Position numbers and translations under genes: made by a program. The notes beneath the pieces were generated by a model. The model saw only the letters and a program-made list of their open reading frames with translations. It made no database searches and had not been told where the DNA came from. A DNA stretch of 64,000 bases. Origin: Shinella curvata. Its GTDB lineage: Bacteria; Pseudomonadota; Alphaproteobacteria; Rhizobiales; Rhizobiaceae. The stretch lies in contig NZ_JALJCJ010000004.1 in NCBI RefSeq assembly GCF_022899935.1, positions 1 through 64,000 on the forward strand. Reading direction: 5' to 3'. Below, piece after piece: positions 25,124-34,532 of the stretch. Within the stretch, counting starts at the first letter, position 1, and each line of letters begins with the position of its first letter.

Positions 25124-26308
25124 CTAGAGACCGTCGAGTGCCTGCCATAGGTCTTCGATCAGGTCTTCGGCATCCTCGAGGCCGATCGAGAGACGAACGA
25201 CGTCTGTACCCAGGTGATCGCATAGATCGGCATCTACGAGGGCGACATGTTGGGCTTGGGAAATGTCACCACACGTGCAGAAAAGGCTGCCGACTTCCCC
25301 TGCATTCAAAGCCGGGCTGAACAAGCGGAGTTTGCCTATGGCTTTTCCAATCGCCCGCTCGTCCGCCCTCAGGCCAAAAGCGAGCATCCCTGACCCCGCC
25401 GCCATCTGGCGTAGGGCGACCGAATAGTCAGGGTGTGAGTTGAGGAAGGGGTATCGGACCCACTTGACGGCCGGGTGGCTTTCCAGGCTCAAAGCGACTG
25501 CATGTGCAGAGGCACTATGTCTTGCCATTCTAAGCGCGAGGGTAGAGAGGCCGCGGGATACCATGTAAGCAGCATCCGTCGAAAGGGTTGTGTCATCTCT
25601 CAGCGTTAAGGCCGTGCGCCGGGCTCCATTGATGAACTCCTCGGTTGAAAAGAGACCGCCTCCCATAGTGTCGCCATGCCCGTTCACATACCGCGTCAGA
25701 GAATGCAGCACGACGTCCGCACCATGCTCCAGAGGCCTCTGGAGGGCGGGCGAGGCGAACGTCGCGTCAACCGCGACTTTTAGGTCGAGCTGATGTGCCG
25801 CTCGCGAGACCTCTCGAATGTCCAAGACTTCATTCAAAGGATTTGACGGGGTCTCGAAAAACACCAGATGGGATCGACCGGTTGCGGCCTGACGTAGGTT
25901 TTCGAGATCGGTCAGATCGACCGCGATCATCTCTACGCCGATCCGTGACGTGATGTTCTGCATCAACGCGGTGGTGGCGGTGCAGGCCGACCGATGCATT
26001 ATAACACGGTCACCCGGCGAAGACGTCGCGAGTACGAGGGTGGTGAAAGCGGCCGCCGCCGAATTGAAAAGCAGTCCGTCATTCGCCCCCTCAAGACCTG
26101 CAAGCTTTTTGGCGAGGGCGTCCGCGGGTGCAAGAAATTGGCTATCGGTACCATTGGCGGTCCCATGCGCGGCACGACCGCAGAGCGGGATCGCCGCGTT
26201 CCGTCTCGAGCGGGGCTGTGCCGCTCCTCCGTCGAAGATCGCGCGCGTCGCGAATCCGAAATCATTTTCGTCGCTCGCCACGCAATGATCGAGTTTGTCG
26301 TCCTTCAT
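25124..26308 (-). CDS. Cys/Met-family PLP-enzyme paralogue lacking the PLP lysine
   Basis: A 394-residue relative of the lyase ending at 17386, with the same GLEDAEDLIEDL C-terminus and VDATF core. The Schiff-base lysine motif H-S-L-T-K-Y is H-S-L-T-R-Y here (Arg206, codon CGG), so no internal aldimine can form. The Y-x-R phosphate-binding segment and the active-site tyrosine are also absent (SQFLAP and MHRSACT at those places). Asp181 remains. The frame is intact over 1.2 kb, which argues for a kept non-catalytic role, such as binding the amino acid or partnering the active lyase. ATG 26308 chosen; GTG 26347 possible. Confidence 0.8.
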   Translation of the reverse strand: MKDDKLDHCVASDENDFGFATRAIFDGGAAQPRSRRNAAIPLCGRAAHGTANGTDSQFLAPADALAKKLAGLEGANDGLLFNSAAAAFTTLVLATSSPGDRVIMHRSACTATTALMQNITSRIGVEMIAVDLTDLENLRQAATGRSHLVFFETPSNPLNEVLDIREVSRAAHQLDLKVAVDATFASPALQRPLEHGADVVLHSLTRYVNGHGDTMGGGLFSTEEFINGARRTALTLRDDTTLSTDAAYMVSRGLSTLALRMARHSASAHAVALSLESHPAVKWVRYPFLNSHPDYSVALRQMAAGSGMLAFGLRADERAIGKAIGKLRLFSPALNAGEVGSLFCTCGDISQAQHVALVDADLCDHLGTDVVRLSIGLEDAEDLIEDLWQALDGL

Positions 26309-26490
26309 GAATATCCGATCTTCGATCGCGGAATGAGATTTCGGCACCGGTTCAACAACGATTGCTCACCGCCCACCGTCCACACCGGGAAGCTTCTAAC
26401 CCGCGGCCCTCCGCTCCTTGACTTTCTACGCTTATCTCAGGCAGCTGGCGTTATCAGTAGTGCCAGTTTTCCATTAAAGGAGTGGGCCAG

Positions 26491-27924
26491 TTGACGCAGG
26501 TAACGCAGAAGGCGGCTTCGGCCCGCGGGATATATCTGGAGCTTCGCGACCAGATCGTCGGAGGGGTCTATAATCCGGGTGACGGACTTCCTTCCACGCG
26601 GGCGCTTGCTGAAGAACTGGGTGTCTCACGGACAACCGTCACGGCGGCATTCGATCAGCTCATTTCCGAAGGGTATGTAACGGTCAGGCAGGGAGCTAGG
26701 GCCACGGTGGCCAACAACCTCGCCAGAGCTGCTATCAATCAGGAACCGCGGCCCGGCTATACTCACCAACGGCTCTCAGGATACGCGAAGCGCGCGATGG
26801 AGCTTCCACCTCACCTACCTCGGACCGAAAATCTCCCCTTCGATTTTCGCTACGGAGACGTTTCTCCCGACGACTTCCCCAAACTGGCGTGGCGCAAGGC
26901 AATGACGACCGCCGTCCTGGCGCGTCGGGAACGACTGGCATACGGCCATCCGGCAGGCTGCCAGTCCCTGCGGCAAGCCTTGCAGGGCTACCTCTGGCGC
27001 GCTCGTGGCATCCGTTGCGAAGCCGAGCAGATCGTCGTTGTCAACGGGTCGCAACAGGCCGTCGACATCTGTGCAAGGGTGCTTGTCGACCCCGGAGACA
27101 AAGTCGTCACCGAGGAACCTTGTTATGCAATGGCGCGCAACGTCTTTCTCACACTTGGAGCAGAGCCCGTTCCAGTGCCTTGCGACTCGGATGGTATGGA
27201 TACGGCCCGGTTGCCGGAGCCTGGTCGCCATACTCTAGCGTTCGTGACGCCAAGCCACCAGTTTCCGCTTGGCGGCGTCCTATCGGTCGGCCGCCGCAGG
27301 CAGTTGGTTGAATGGGCGGAAGCCGGGAACGCCTACATTGTGGAAGACGACTACGACGGTGAATACAGATATGACGTGCGCCCCATACCGCCTCTATACG
27401 TGTCCGGGCAGGGGAGGGTAGTCTACGTCGGAACGGTGTCGAAGACACTGTCGCCGACACTCCGGCTCGGCTATCTGGTCTTGCCCAAGGACCTCGTAGA
27501 GCCGTTCGTACGATCCAAGCAGATCGCCGACAGGCATGGCGCGACCTTCGAGCAGGAGGCGCTGGCCTCCCTGATCGACAGTGGCATCTACGAGAGGCAC
27601 GTTAGGAAGATGAGACGGATAAACGAGAAGCGGCGAGCCGTGTTTCTCGATGCCATGACGGAGGCTTTCGGGGAGAGGGTGGAAATCGTCGGAACCTCGG
27701 CAGGGCTCCATGTCGTCGTGTGGTTCAACGGTTTCCAAGCGGAAGACGAGGAAGAGTTCGCACGCAAGGCCTTGGCCGCGGGCATCGGAATCTATCCGGT
27801 ATCCAGGTCGTTCGCACATCAGTCCGAGCGGCGCGCTGGCTTCGTCTTTGGCTATGCCTCGATGCCTGTCCAGAGCATTCCGGAAGGCCTCCGGCGTCTT
27901 TCGTCGGTCCTGCCAATACCTTAA
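26491..27924 (+). CDS. MocR/PdxR-type regulator (GntR HTH fused to aminotransferase domain)
   Basis: A 477-residue chimera. The N-terminal GntR winged HTH (IYLELRDQIVGGVYNPGDGLPSTRALAEELGVSRTTV) is joined to a class I aminotransferase-like domain from about residue 110, with the PLP lysine in GTVSKTLSPTLRLGY. Such proteins sense PLP or its amino-acid adducts and activate nearby genes. TTG 26491 is preferred because AAGGAG (26477-26482) is correctly spaced; GTG 26482 overlaps that site. It is divergent from the degenerate Cys/Met protein and upstream of the exporter and DapA-like genes. Confidence 0.9.
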   Translation: MTQVTQKAASARGIYLELRDQIVGGVYNPGDGLPSTRALAEELGVSRTTVTAAFDQLISEGYVTVRQGARATVANNLARAAINQEPRPGYTHQRLSGYAKRAMELPPHLPRTENLPFDFRYGDVSPDDFPKLAWRKAMTTAVLARRERLAYGHPAGCQSLRQALQGYLWRARGIRCEAEQIVVVNGSQQAVDICARVLVDPGDKVVTEEPCYAMARNVFLTLGAEPVPVPCDSDGMDTARLPEPGRHTLAFVTPSHQFPLGGVLSVGRRRQLVEWAEAGNAYIVEDDYDGEYRYDVRPIPPLYVSGQGRVVYVGTVSKTLSPTLRLGYLVLPKDLVEPFVRSKQIADRHGATFEQEALASLIDSGIYERHVRKMRRINEKRRAVFLDAMTEAFGERVEIVGTSAGLHVVVWFNGFQAEDEEEFARKALAAGIGIYPVSRSFAHQSERRAGFVFGYASMPVQSIPEGLRRLSSVLPIP

Positions 27925-28033
27925 CCCTCTCATACTGGACCAGCATTTCCTTCGAGAACTGGCGCTTCTGCGATGCCAGCTGGATCGCTATACAAACGGG
28001 ACACTCGCCGCACATCGTACTTGAAGTCACTCA

Positions 28034-28666
28034 ATGAACGTCGACATACATCAGCTTCTCGTGGTGTTCACCGCCTACATCATCGCAGCCGGAAGTCCCG
28101 GACCGAGCAACATGCGCATCATGGGCGTTGCGATGAATGACGGGCGGCGTGCAGGGCTTGCCGTGGCGTCGGGTGTTGTAAGCGGCTCGATTTTCTGGGG
28201 AATGATGGCGGCAACCGGGGTGTCGGCTATGCTGAAGACGTATCCGGGTGCGCTTACACTGCTTCAGGTATTCGGCGGGTTTTACTTGCTCTACCTTGCA
28301 TTTCGAGCCGCTCGAAGCGCTTTTTCTGCCGATCCCGCCAACTCTTTAGAAAACAGTCGCCCCATCGTCTCGATGGTCGCCCTGTACAGACGGGGTCTTC
28401 TAATGCACCTGATGAACCCCAAATCGATACTTGCGTGGATCGCTCTAATGAGCCTCGGTCTAGGGCCGGGTTCCTCCACATCCTCGGTGATCGTTATACT
28501 TGGTGGATGCGCCCTCCTCAGCGTCACGATTTTTTGCGGTTATGCTGTGGTCTTCTCCACGGCCCCCATGGTCCGCCTCTACCGGAGGGCGCGCCGCTGG
28601 ATCGAAGGTACGCTTGCCCTGTCATTCGGCCTCGCGGGCCTGAAACTACTCTTTTCCCGCTTCTGA
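28034..28666 (+). CDS. LysE/RhtB family amino-acid exporter
   Basis: A 210-residue inner-membrane protein with about six hydrophobic spans and the family motif AAGSPGPSNMRI near residue 20. Relatives export lysine, arginine, homoserine or threonine. It lies 109 bp after the MocR regulator and 11 bp before the DapA-like gene. In a region built around canavanine and homoserine, a safety valve for one of these amino acids is plausible. Confidence 0.88.
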   Translation: MNVDIHQLLVVFTAYIIAAGSPGPSNMRIMGVAMNDGRRAGLAVASGVVSGSIFWGMMAATGVSAMLKTYPGALTLLQVFGGFYLLYLAFRAARSAFSADPANSLENSRPIVSMVALYRRGLLMHLMNPKSILAWIALMSLGLGPGSSTSSVIVILGGCALLSVTIFCGYAVVFSTAPMVRLYRRARRWIEGTLALSFGLAGLKLLFSRF

Positions 28667-28677
28667 AAGGAACGCAA

Positions 28678-29580
28678 ATGTCTCTGTTCAAAGGCCTCTC
28701 AGCCTTTCCGATCACACCTGCAGACGCGTCGGGTCGTGTCGACATCGACGCTCTCGGTCGCTTGCTTCTCCGCATCCGGGATGCGGAAGCCGATTCCGTC
28801 GGGCTACTTGGCAGCACGGGAGGATACGCCTTCCTTACTGGAGAAGAGCGTCTCAGAGCCATGGACGCGGCCATGAATGCTGTCGGCGGAGCCATACCTG
28901 TAATTGTCGGCGTCGGAGCTATCAGGACAAGTGACGCCCAGACACTGGCGAAAGCCGCGAAGATCGCGGGCGCGGACGGATTGCTTCTTGCACCTGTCTC
29001 GTACGCCCCGCTGACGGAAGAAGAGGTATATGCGCACTTCGCTGCCGTCGCTGAGGCCGGACAGCTTCCTCTATGCATCTATAACAACCCCGGGACGACC
29101 AAGTTCGTATTCACGAACAGTCTTATCGCGAAGCTTTCGAAAGTTGCCAACATCGCCGCGGTCAAGATGCCGCTTCCCGCTCAGGACGATTTCGAGGGCG
29201 AACTCGAGTATCTTCGCGGCCATACGCCGACGACATTCCGGATCGGATATAGCGGTGATTCCGGTGCAGCGCCCTCACTGTTGGCGGGGGGAGACGCTTG
29301 GTACTCGGTAGTCGGGGGCTTACTTCCGGTGCAAGCTCTCGCATTGACACGGGCTGCACAATCCGGAGACCGCGCGAGAACCGGCGAGATAGATGAGGCG
29401 TTTCAACCGCTTTGGGCGCTTTTCCGGCAGTTCGGGAGTTTTCGGGTGATGTACACGATCGCTGATGTACTTGGTCTCTGCAAAGTCGATCCGCCGCTAC
29501 CCGTACTGCCCATTCCCGAAACCGCACGGGAGCAAGTGAGAGTTGCGATAACTGAACTTCAACGCCGCGTGCCTGGCTAG
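28678..29580 (+). CDS. DapA-superfamily (DHDPS/NAL) class I aldolase or dehydratase
   Basis: A 300-residue TIM-barrel protein. It keeps the superfamily scaffold, with Tyr in IYNNPGTTKF and the Schiff-base Lys in AAVKMPLP, but reads GSTGGYAFL where DapA has GTTGES, so it is not a DapA orthologue. Pyruvate-dependent lyases for sugar acids or hydroxyproline-type products use this fold; I cannot name the substrate. AAGGAA precedes ATG 28678, and it is coupled to the LysE gene. A decayed paralogue with the same GADGLLLAPVSY segment lies at 51108-51786. Confidence 0.82.
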   Translation: MSLFKGLSAFPITPADASGRVDIDALGRLLLRIRDAEADSVGLLGSTGGYAFLTGEERLRAMDAAMNAVGGAIPVIVGVGAIRTSDAQTLAKAAKIAGADGLLLAPVSYAPLTEEEVYAHFAAVAEAGQLPLCIYNNPGTTKFVFTNSLIAKLSKVANIAAVKMPLPAQDDFEGELEYLRGHTPTTFRIGYSGDSGAAPSLLAGGDAWYSVVGGLLPVQALALTRAAQSGDRARTGEIDEAFQPLWALFRQFGSFRVMYTIADVLGLCKVDPPLPVLPIPETAREQVRVAITELQRRVPG

Positions 29581-29634
29581 TGGACGTCAGGTCTGCAAGA
29601 TGTGCCCAGGTCCTTTATGAGACGCGCGCTCACA

Positions 29635-29680
29635 GCATTTTCACGTGATACCCAATGTCGGGTTGGGACAACGAAAATGC
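29635..29680. terminator. Possible bidirectional terminator between convergent genes
   Basis: Outer arms GCATTTTC (29635-29642) and GAAAATGC (29673-29680) enclose an inner CCCAA/TTGGG stem (29651-29666). The A/T-rich outer arms could supply T runs in both directions between the DapA-like gene and the AraC-type regulator. Confidence 0.4.
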
Positions 29681-29695
29681 GCTTCCGCGAACGAG

Positions 29696-30715
29696 TCATG
29701 CTGCGAGTTGGACGGAAATGGGACGGTTTTTTCCGATGGGACGTCCCTCTGCAACAGCCATGGCCCTTGTCTCCGCTGGAGTGCATCCGTAGAGGTTTTT
29801 GTATAATCTCGCGAAGTGTGAGTGGGAGGTGAATCCCACCGCGATCGCGATTTCCATTATTGGTAGGGCCGTATTGATGAGGAGAGACGCCGCACGTTCC
29901 ATCCTTAGACGGCAAAAATGTCGCATCGGGGTCTCGCCAAGGTGCTTCACGAAGACGCGTTCAATTTGCCGTCGAGAAAGGCCTGCTAACTTCGAGATTT
30001 CGGTTAGGCACAGCGGCTCGCTGATATTCTGCTCCATGTACATCACGATCGGAACGAGCGGTGAGGCGATCCTTCTTAGACCACGCTCCCGAGAAAAGGG
30101 TTGTTGGTCCAGGCTTCCGCGAGGTCCACAATGAAGCACGGCCTCACTGACTTGTTCAGCCAAGCTCTGGTCGAAATCCGAAGAGATGATCTGAAGGAAT
30201 AGATCAAAGGAGGCGGCTTGTCCGGCGCAAGTATGAATTGAACCCTCGCTATTATGATAAGCCCGACACATCGTGACATCTGGAAAGCGCTCGGTCGCCG
30301 CGGGAAGCCGCTCCCAGTGCACCGCGCACCGCTTGCCTTGCAACAGTCCCATCTCGGCCAGCCATAGTGCACCCTGACCTATTCCAGCCAGTTCCGATCC
30401 CTTCACTAGAGCCCTTCGAGCCCATGCCAGAGCTTTCCTGTTGGCGTTCATGTCGGAACGGCTCCCTACGACCAATGCGATGAGGGCAGGATTCCAATCG
30501 TCTATCTTTCCGCCATCCACTGCTTGGGTCTGCACCGGTACGCCGCAGTCGGAGACAATCATCCCGCCGTTCTCGCTAACAAGCTGGAGACTGTAAAAAT
30601 CCCGCTGCAAAATCTTGTTGGCGGTTCTCAGGGCAGTCATGGAGGATGTTAGGGCCAAAAGCGAGAAATCTTCGGTCAAGAAGAAATAGACTGGCCTAAC
30701 CTTATCATTGTGCAT
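29696..30715 (-). CDS. GlxA/GbdR-type AraC family regulator
   Basis: A 339-residue protein. An N-terminal DJ-1/PfpI (glutamine-amidotransferase-like) domain (about 5-190; YFFLTEDFSLLALTSSMTALRTAN) is followed by two AraC HTH motifs (LCLTEISKLAGLSRRQIERVF and IMEIAIAVGFTSHSHFARLYKNLYG). This architecture is common in regulators of betaine, carnitine and arginine use. It lies upstream of a dimethylglycine-dehydrogenase-like gene, so a methylated amine or amino acid is a likely signal. Confidence 0.88.
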   Translation of the reverse strand: MHNDKVRPVYFFLTEDFSLLALTSSMTALRTANKILQRDFYSLQLVSENGGMIVSDCGVPVQTQAVDGGKIDDWNPALIALVVGSRSDMNANRKALAWARRALVKGSELAGIGQGALWLAEMGLLQGKRCAVHWERLPAATERFPDVTMCRAYHNSEGSIHTCAGQAASFDLFLQIISSDFDQSLAEQVSEAVLHCGPRGSLDQQPFSRERGLRRIASPLVPIVMYMEQNISEPLCLTEISKLAGLSRRQIERVFVKHLGETPMRHFCRLRMERAASLLINTALPIMEIAIAVGFTSHSHFARLYKNLYGCTPAETRAMAVAEGRPIGKNRPISVQLAA

Positions 30716-30990
30716 TTGTTCGCCCTCTGATTTTCAGGGATCAGTCATCCCGTCCTCTCGAGTAGGACGAGGTCATTCAATTTTTGGTGCCCAAGCAGCG
30801 GAACAAGCAAGCCCGATGAAACGCATCGAGGCGTAGGCTGTGAGCCTCGCGAGGTCGCGATTTTCGGTGTCCCGGGCAACGGCAGTACATTTATAGGAAT
30901 TGAAGTGTGTACGGCGTCCAGCCAATCCGGCTACGGCTCAGTAAAGACCGCCGCATTGAGCATTCCCAACGGAGTGTTGGTTGGAGCGTC
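30716..30990. other. Intergenic stretch between the AraC-type and XRE-cupin genes
   Basis: No gene seen. A small hairpin CGTCCT (30751-30756) / AGGACG (30764-30769) lies about 36 bases upstream of the AraC-type gene start and might be a control element or the end of the XRE transcript. Confidence 0.3.
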
Positions 30991-31590
30991 TCAGTAGTGA
31001 GGCGGGGTAATCACCCATATGACCTTCGTGGGTGTGTTGCCTGGGTTCCCGCACCTGTGTGTTTCGGTGCTCTTGAATGTGAAACTGTCCCCCTGTTCAA
31101 GGCGATAATGCTGCCCGCTAACCCACAGGTCCAGAACGCCCGACATTACGTACCCTGCCTCGACCCCATCGTGACTGTAGTCACCGCTGTCTGCGCCTGG
31201 TTCGATAGTGCTAAGCAACATTTCCAGCGGCCCGCTCAAGTTCGGTGAAAGCAGTTCCTCCTCGATGCCGATGCCCATGAATGAAAGTTTACGTCTGTTG
31301 TTTGATCGAACAACGACCTCCCGTTCGTGCGACGGGCCGTCATCCACCTGAAAGAACCACCCGATGTGAATGCCCATGGCGGAGCTGATCTTTTTCAATA
31401 CCCCGATTGGCAGTTTGGTCTGGTTCCGTTCAATCAGGCTCAGGTAGCCAACAGATATCTCTGCCGCGTCAGCAACCTGCTGAAGTGTCATTCCCTTGAC
31501 CTTCCTTAGTTCGCGTATTTGTCCACCTACCGCGGCATCGTCTCCAGCCTGCTGATCTCTTTTCGCGTCTGTCCGGCTTTTCGGGGGCAT
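30991..31590 (-). CDS. XRE-cupin transcriptional regulator (PuuR-like)
   Basis: A 199-residue regulator. After a short charged N-terminus comes an XRE HTH (IRELRKVKGMTLQQVADAAEISVGYLSLIERN, about 25-56), then a C-terminal cupin with SHDGVEAGYVMSGVLDLWV and DSFTFKSTETHR. This layout is frequent in regulators of polyamine and amine oxidation such as PuuR. ATG 31590 has AAGGAAGAG upstream and is preferred over 31620. It is divergent from the FAD/GcvT-type gene at 31915 and probably controls it. Confidence 0.88.
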   Translation of the reverse strand: MPPKSRTDAKRDQQAGDDAAVGGQIRELRKVKGMTLQQVADAAEISVGYLSLIERNQTKLPIGVLKKISSAMGIHIGWFFQVDDGPSHEREVVVRSNNRRKLSFMGIGIEEELLSPNLSGPLEMLLSTIEPGADSGDYSHDGVEAGYVMSGVLDLWVSGQHYRLEQGDSFTFKSTETHRCGNPGNTPTKVIWVITPPHY

Positions 31591-31717
31591 AACTCTTCCT
31601 TGATAGGTTGCAGTCTCCATACACCAACCTCAAGGACGTGAAAACTTGACGAGAGGCACCTAGCCCTTGTCACCCGCACCATTCAACTTTCGAAACCAAC
31701 CTGCCTTCCGTTTCGTA

Positions 31718-31762
31718 AAAAATCAATATCATTTTTTTATGCTTGTAAAATATTTTTTATGA
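31718..31762. promoter_or_regulatory. AT-rich promoter region ahead of the FAD/GcvT-type gene
   Basis: A sharply AT-rich island of about 45 bases, with several A and T runs, stands out in GC-rich surroundings, between the divergent XRE-cupin and FAD/GcvT-type genes. It is the likely promoter zone for one or both; exact boxes cannot be fixed. Confidence 0.4.
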
Positions 31763-31914
31763 TGGGATACCCGTTCCGCGAAACTTTCAATAGCCGTGGT
31801 GAAACCCAACGCGTGTTCTCGGGGTGCGTCCGTTCGTCGGGCCTGAATCGAGCGACGCGCCGTGGCCAACACCTATCGCGACATCCTCTCGATCCTCGAA
31901 CTAGAGAACGCTAA

Positions 31915-34362
31915 ATGACTACACCCCCTGCAAATGCTCGCGTCGTGATTATTGGTGGTGGTATCTCGGGTTGTTCCGTTGCGTACCACCTGGCAAAACT
32001 GGGTTGGTCCGACATCGTCTTGCTTGAGCGAAAGCAACTGACCTCCGGCACGACCTGGCATGCCGCCGGCTTGATCGGGCAGTTGAGAGCTTCTCAGAAT
32101 ATGACGAAACTCGCTAAGTACTCGGCAGACCTATACGTTAGGCTTGAAGCTGAAACGGGGATCGCCACTGGAATGCGACAAAACGGCTCCATCACCGTCG
32201 CACTTACCCGGGATCGAAAGGAAGAAATCTACCGCCAAGCAACACTTGCTCGCGCCTTCGATGTCGAGGTGAACGAGGTGTCTCCAACAGAGGTAAAGGA
32301 GATGTATCCCCACCTTAACATCCGCGACGTGGTAGGGGCTGTTCACCTCCCGCTTGATGGGCAGTGCGATCCGGCAAACATCGCGATGGCGCTGGCGAAA
32401 GGCGCTCGGCAGCGCGGTGCCAAAATCCTCGAAAACGTCAAGGTTACCTCGGTTCTTCAAAAGGACGGCCGAGTAACTGGTGTGACATGGACCGCTGGCG
32501 AGGAGAGCGGCGTTATCGAGGCCGATCTCGTCGTCAACTGCGGTGGGATGTGGGGCCGCGACCTCGCGGGAGCATCTGGGGTGACCCTACCGCTTCACGC
32601 CTGTGAGCATTTCTATATCGTGACGGAAGCAATCCCGAACCTCACGCGCCTCCCAGTCCTGCGCGTGCCCGACGAGTGCGCGTATTACAAAGAAGATGCG
32701 GGTAAGATGATGCTCGGGGCCTTCGAGCCGAAAGCGAAGCCGTGGGGCATGGACGGAATTCGCGAGGACTTCTGCTTTGACCAGTTACCGGAAGACTTCG
32801 ACCATTTCCAACCGATCCTCGAGATGGCGGTAAACCGAATGCCGCTCCTTGAGACTGCTGGTATCCACACCTTCTTCAATGGTCCGGAGAGCTTCACGCC
32901 TGATGATCGCTACTATCTCGGTGAGGCACCGGAGGTGAAAGGGTATTGGGTGGCCGCCGGATACAATTCGATCGGCATCGTCTCGTCTGGCGGAGCTGGC
33001 TTTGCCCTCGCACAGTGGATGAACGATGGCGAACCGCCGTTCGACCTATGGGATGTCGATATCCGTCGTGCCCAGCCATTCCAGAAGAACCGCAGATATC
33101 TGAAGGAGCGTGTGACTGAAACGCTAGGGCTGCTTTATGCTGACCACTTCCCGTATCGACAGATGGAGACTGCCCGCGGAATCCGTCGCACGCCACTTCA
33201 CGAGCACCTCAAATCGAGGGGAGCTGTCTTCGGAGAAGTGGCAGGATGGGAGCGTGCTAACTGGTTTGCCCGTGCCGGACAGGAGCGTGAGTATCGATAC
33301 AGCTGGAAACGTCAGAACTGGTTTGGGAACCAGAAGGATGAGCATCTCGCGGTACGCAATACCGCTGGCCTCTTCGATATGAGCTCGTTCGGCAAGATTA
33401 AGATCGAGGGCAAACACGCTCTTCCCTACCTACAGCGCCTGTGCGCAAATCAGATGGACGTCGCCATCGGACGCATCGTCTACACCCAAATGCTGAACAT
33501 GGCTGGTGGCATCGAGAGCGACCTAACAGTTACAAGGCTATCCGAAACGGCGTTTTTCGCGGTCGTGCCCGGAGCAACGCTCCAGCGCGATCTTGCCTGG
33601 ATGCGCAAACACCTGAGGTCGGACGAACACGTCGTCATCACAGACCTGACGGCAGCGGAATCTGTTCTCGTGCTTATGGGCCCCCACGCGCGGAACATCA
33701 TATCTAAGGTCAGCCCCAACAACTTCTCAAACGAGGTATTTCCGTTCGGAACCGCGCAAGAGATCGAGATTGGCATGGGGCTGGCCCGAGCTCATCGCGT
33801 GACGTATGTCGGTGAACTCGGATGGGAACTGTACATCTCCGCTGACCAGACGGCGCACGTATTTGAAGAACTCGAAGAGGCAGGACGGGCGTCGGGCTTG
33901 AAGCTGTGCGGCCTACACGCTCTGGACTCCTGCCGCATCGAGAAGGCATTCAGGCATTTCGGGCATGACATCACGGACGAGGATCACGTCCTCGAGGCAG
34001 GCCTCGGTTTTGCGGTGAAGACGGGCAAGGGTGATTTCATGGGGCGCGATGCGGTTTTGCGTAAGAGAGAGGCTGGCCTGTCGCGGCGCATGGTGCAGTT
34101 CCGGTTACGCGACCCTCAACCCCTCCTTTTTCACAACGAAGCCATCGTACGTGATGGAAAGATCGTATCGATCATTACCTCGGCGAACTATGGCCATCAC
34201 CTTGGGGCGGCAATCGGCATGGGGTATGTCCCTTGTGAGGGCGAAACAGACGCTGATGTGCTCGGCTCCACATACGAAGTTGAGATTGCGGGCGTGCGGC
34301 ACGCCGCCGAGGCATCACTAAAGCCGATGTACGACCCCACTGCTGAGCGGACGAGAATGTAG
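31915..34362 (+). CDS. Dimethylglycine/sarcosine-dehydrogenase-like flavoprotein with GcvT domain
   Basis: An 815-residue enzyme. The N-terminal DAO-type FAD domain begins with VVIIGGGISGCSVAYHLAKLG, then TSGTTWHAAG, whose histidine is the usual covalent FAD site. From about residue 430 a GcvT/aminomethyltransferase domain follows (VRNTAGLFDMSSFGKI, then GLKLCGLHALDSCRIEKAFRHFG), which binds folate and captures the released one-carbon unit. The family demethylates dimethylglycine or sarcosine. Length and order are typical. The substrate could be another N-methyl amino acid. Neighbouring GbdR-like and PuuR-like regulators fit amine use. Confidence 0.88.
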   Translation: MTTPPANARVVIIGGGISGCSVAYHLAKLGWSDIVLLERKQLTSGTTWHAAGLIGQLRASQNMTKLAKYSADLYVRLEAETGIATGMRQNGSITVALTRDRKEEIYRQATLARAFDVEVNEVSPTEVKEMYPHLNIRDVVGAVHLPLDGQCDPANIAMALAKGARQRGAKILENVKVTSVLQKDGRVTGVTWTAGEESGVIEADLVVNCGGMWGRDLAGASGVTLPLHACEHFYIVTEAIPNLTRLPVLRVPDECAYYKEDAGKMMLGAFEPKAKPWGMDGIREDFCFDQLPEDFDHFQPILEMAVNRMPLLETAGIHTFFNGPESFTPDDRYYLGEAPEVKGYWVAAGYNSIGIVSSGGAGFALAQWMNDGEPPFDLWDVDIRRAQPFQKNRRYLKERVTETLGLLYADHFPYRQMETARGIRRTPLHEHLKSRGAVFGEVAGWERANWFARAGQEREYRYSWKRQNWFGNQKDEHLAVRNTAGLFDMSSFGKIKIEGKHALPYLQRLCANQMDVAIGRIVYTQMLNMAGGIESDLTVTRLSETAFFAVVPGATLQRDLAWMRKHLRSDEHVVITDLTAAESVLVLMGPHARNIISKVSPNNFSNEVFPFGTAQEIEIGMGLARAHRVTYVGELGWELYISADQTAHVFEELEEAGRASGLKLCGLHALDSCRIEKAFRHFGHDITDEDHVLEAGLGFAVKTGKGDFMGRDAVLRKREAGLSRRMVQFRLRDPQPLLFHNEAIVRDGKIVSIITSANYGHHLGAAIGMGYVPCEGETDADVLGSTYEVEIAGVRHAAEASLKPMYDPTAERTRM

Positions 34363-34486
34363 GAGACATCCTAATGCACCTGCATTAGCTCGGATAGCAC
34401 GACCTGTTCAATGATGGCGTCGCGAGCAAGGCATCAGTCCTGACGGCCCCTGGGTTCACATCGCCAACATGGTCACCGTCGAGTTG

Positions 34487-34516
34487 GCCGGATCGCCTGT
34501 TCCTTGGCGATCCGGC
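34487..34516. terminator. Strong 11-bp hairpin between converging genes
   Basis: GCCGGATCGCC (34487-34497) pairs perfectly with GGCGATCCGGC (34506-34516) around an 8-base loop. It lies 125 bp past the plus-strand flavoprotein gene and 17 bp past the minus-strand GcvT remnant, and could end transcripts from either side. Confidence 0.55.
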
Positions 34517-34532
34517 AGGTCATGGCACAAAC

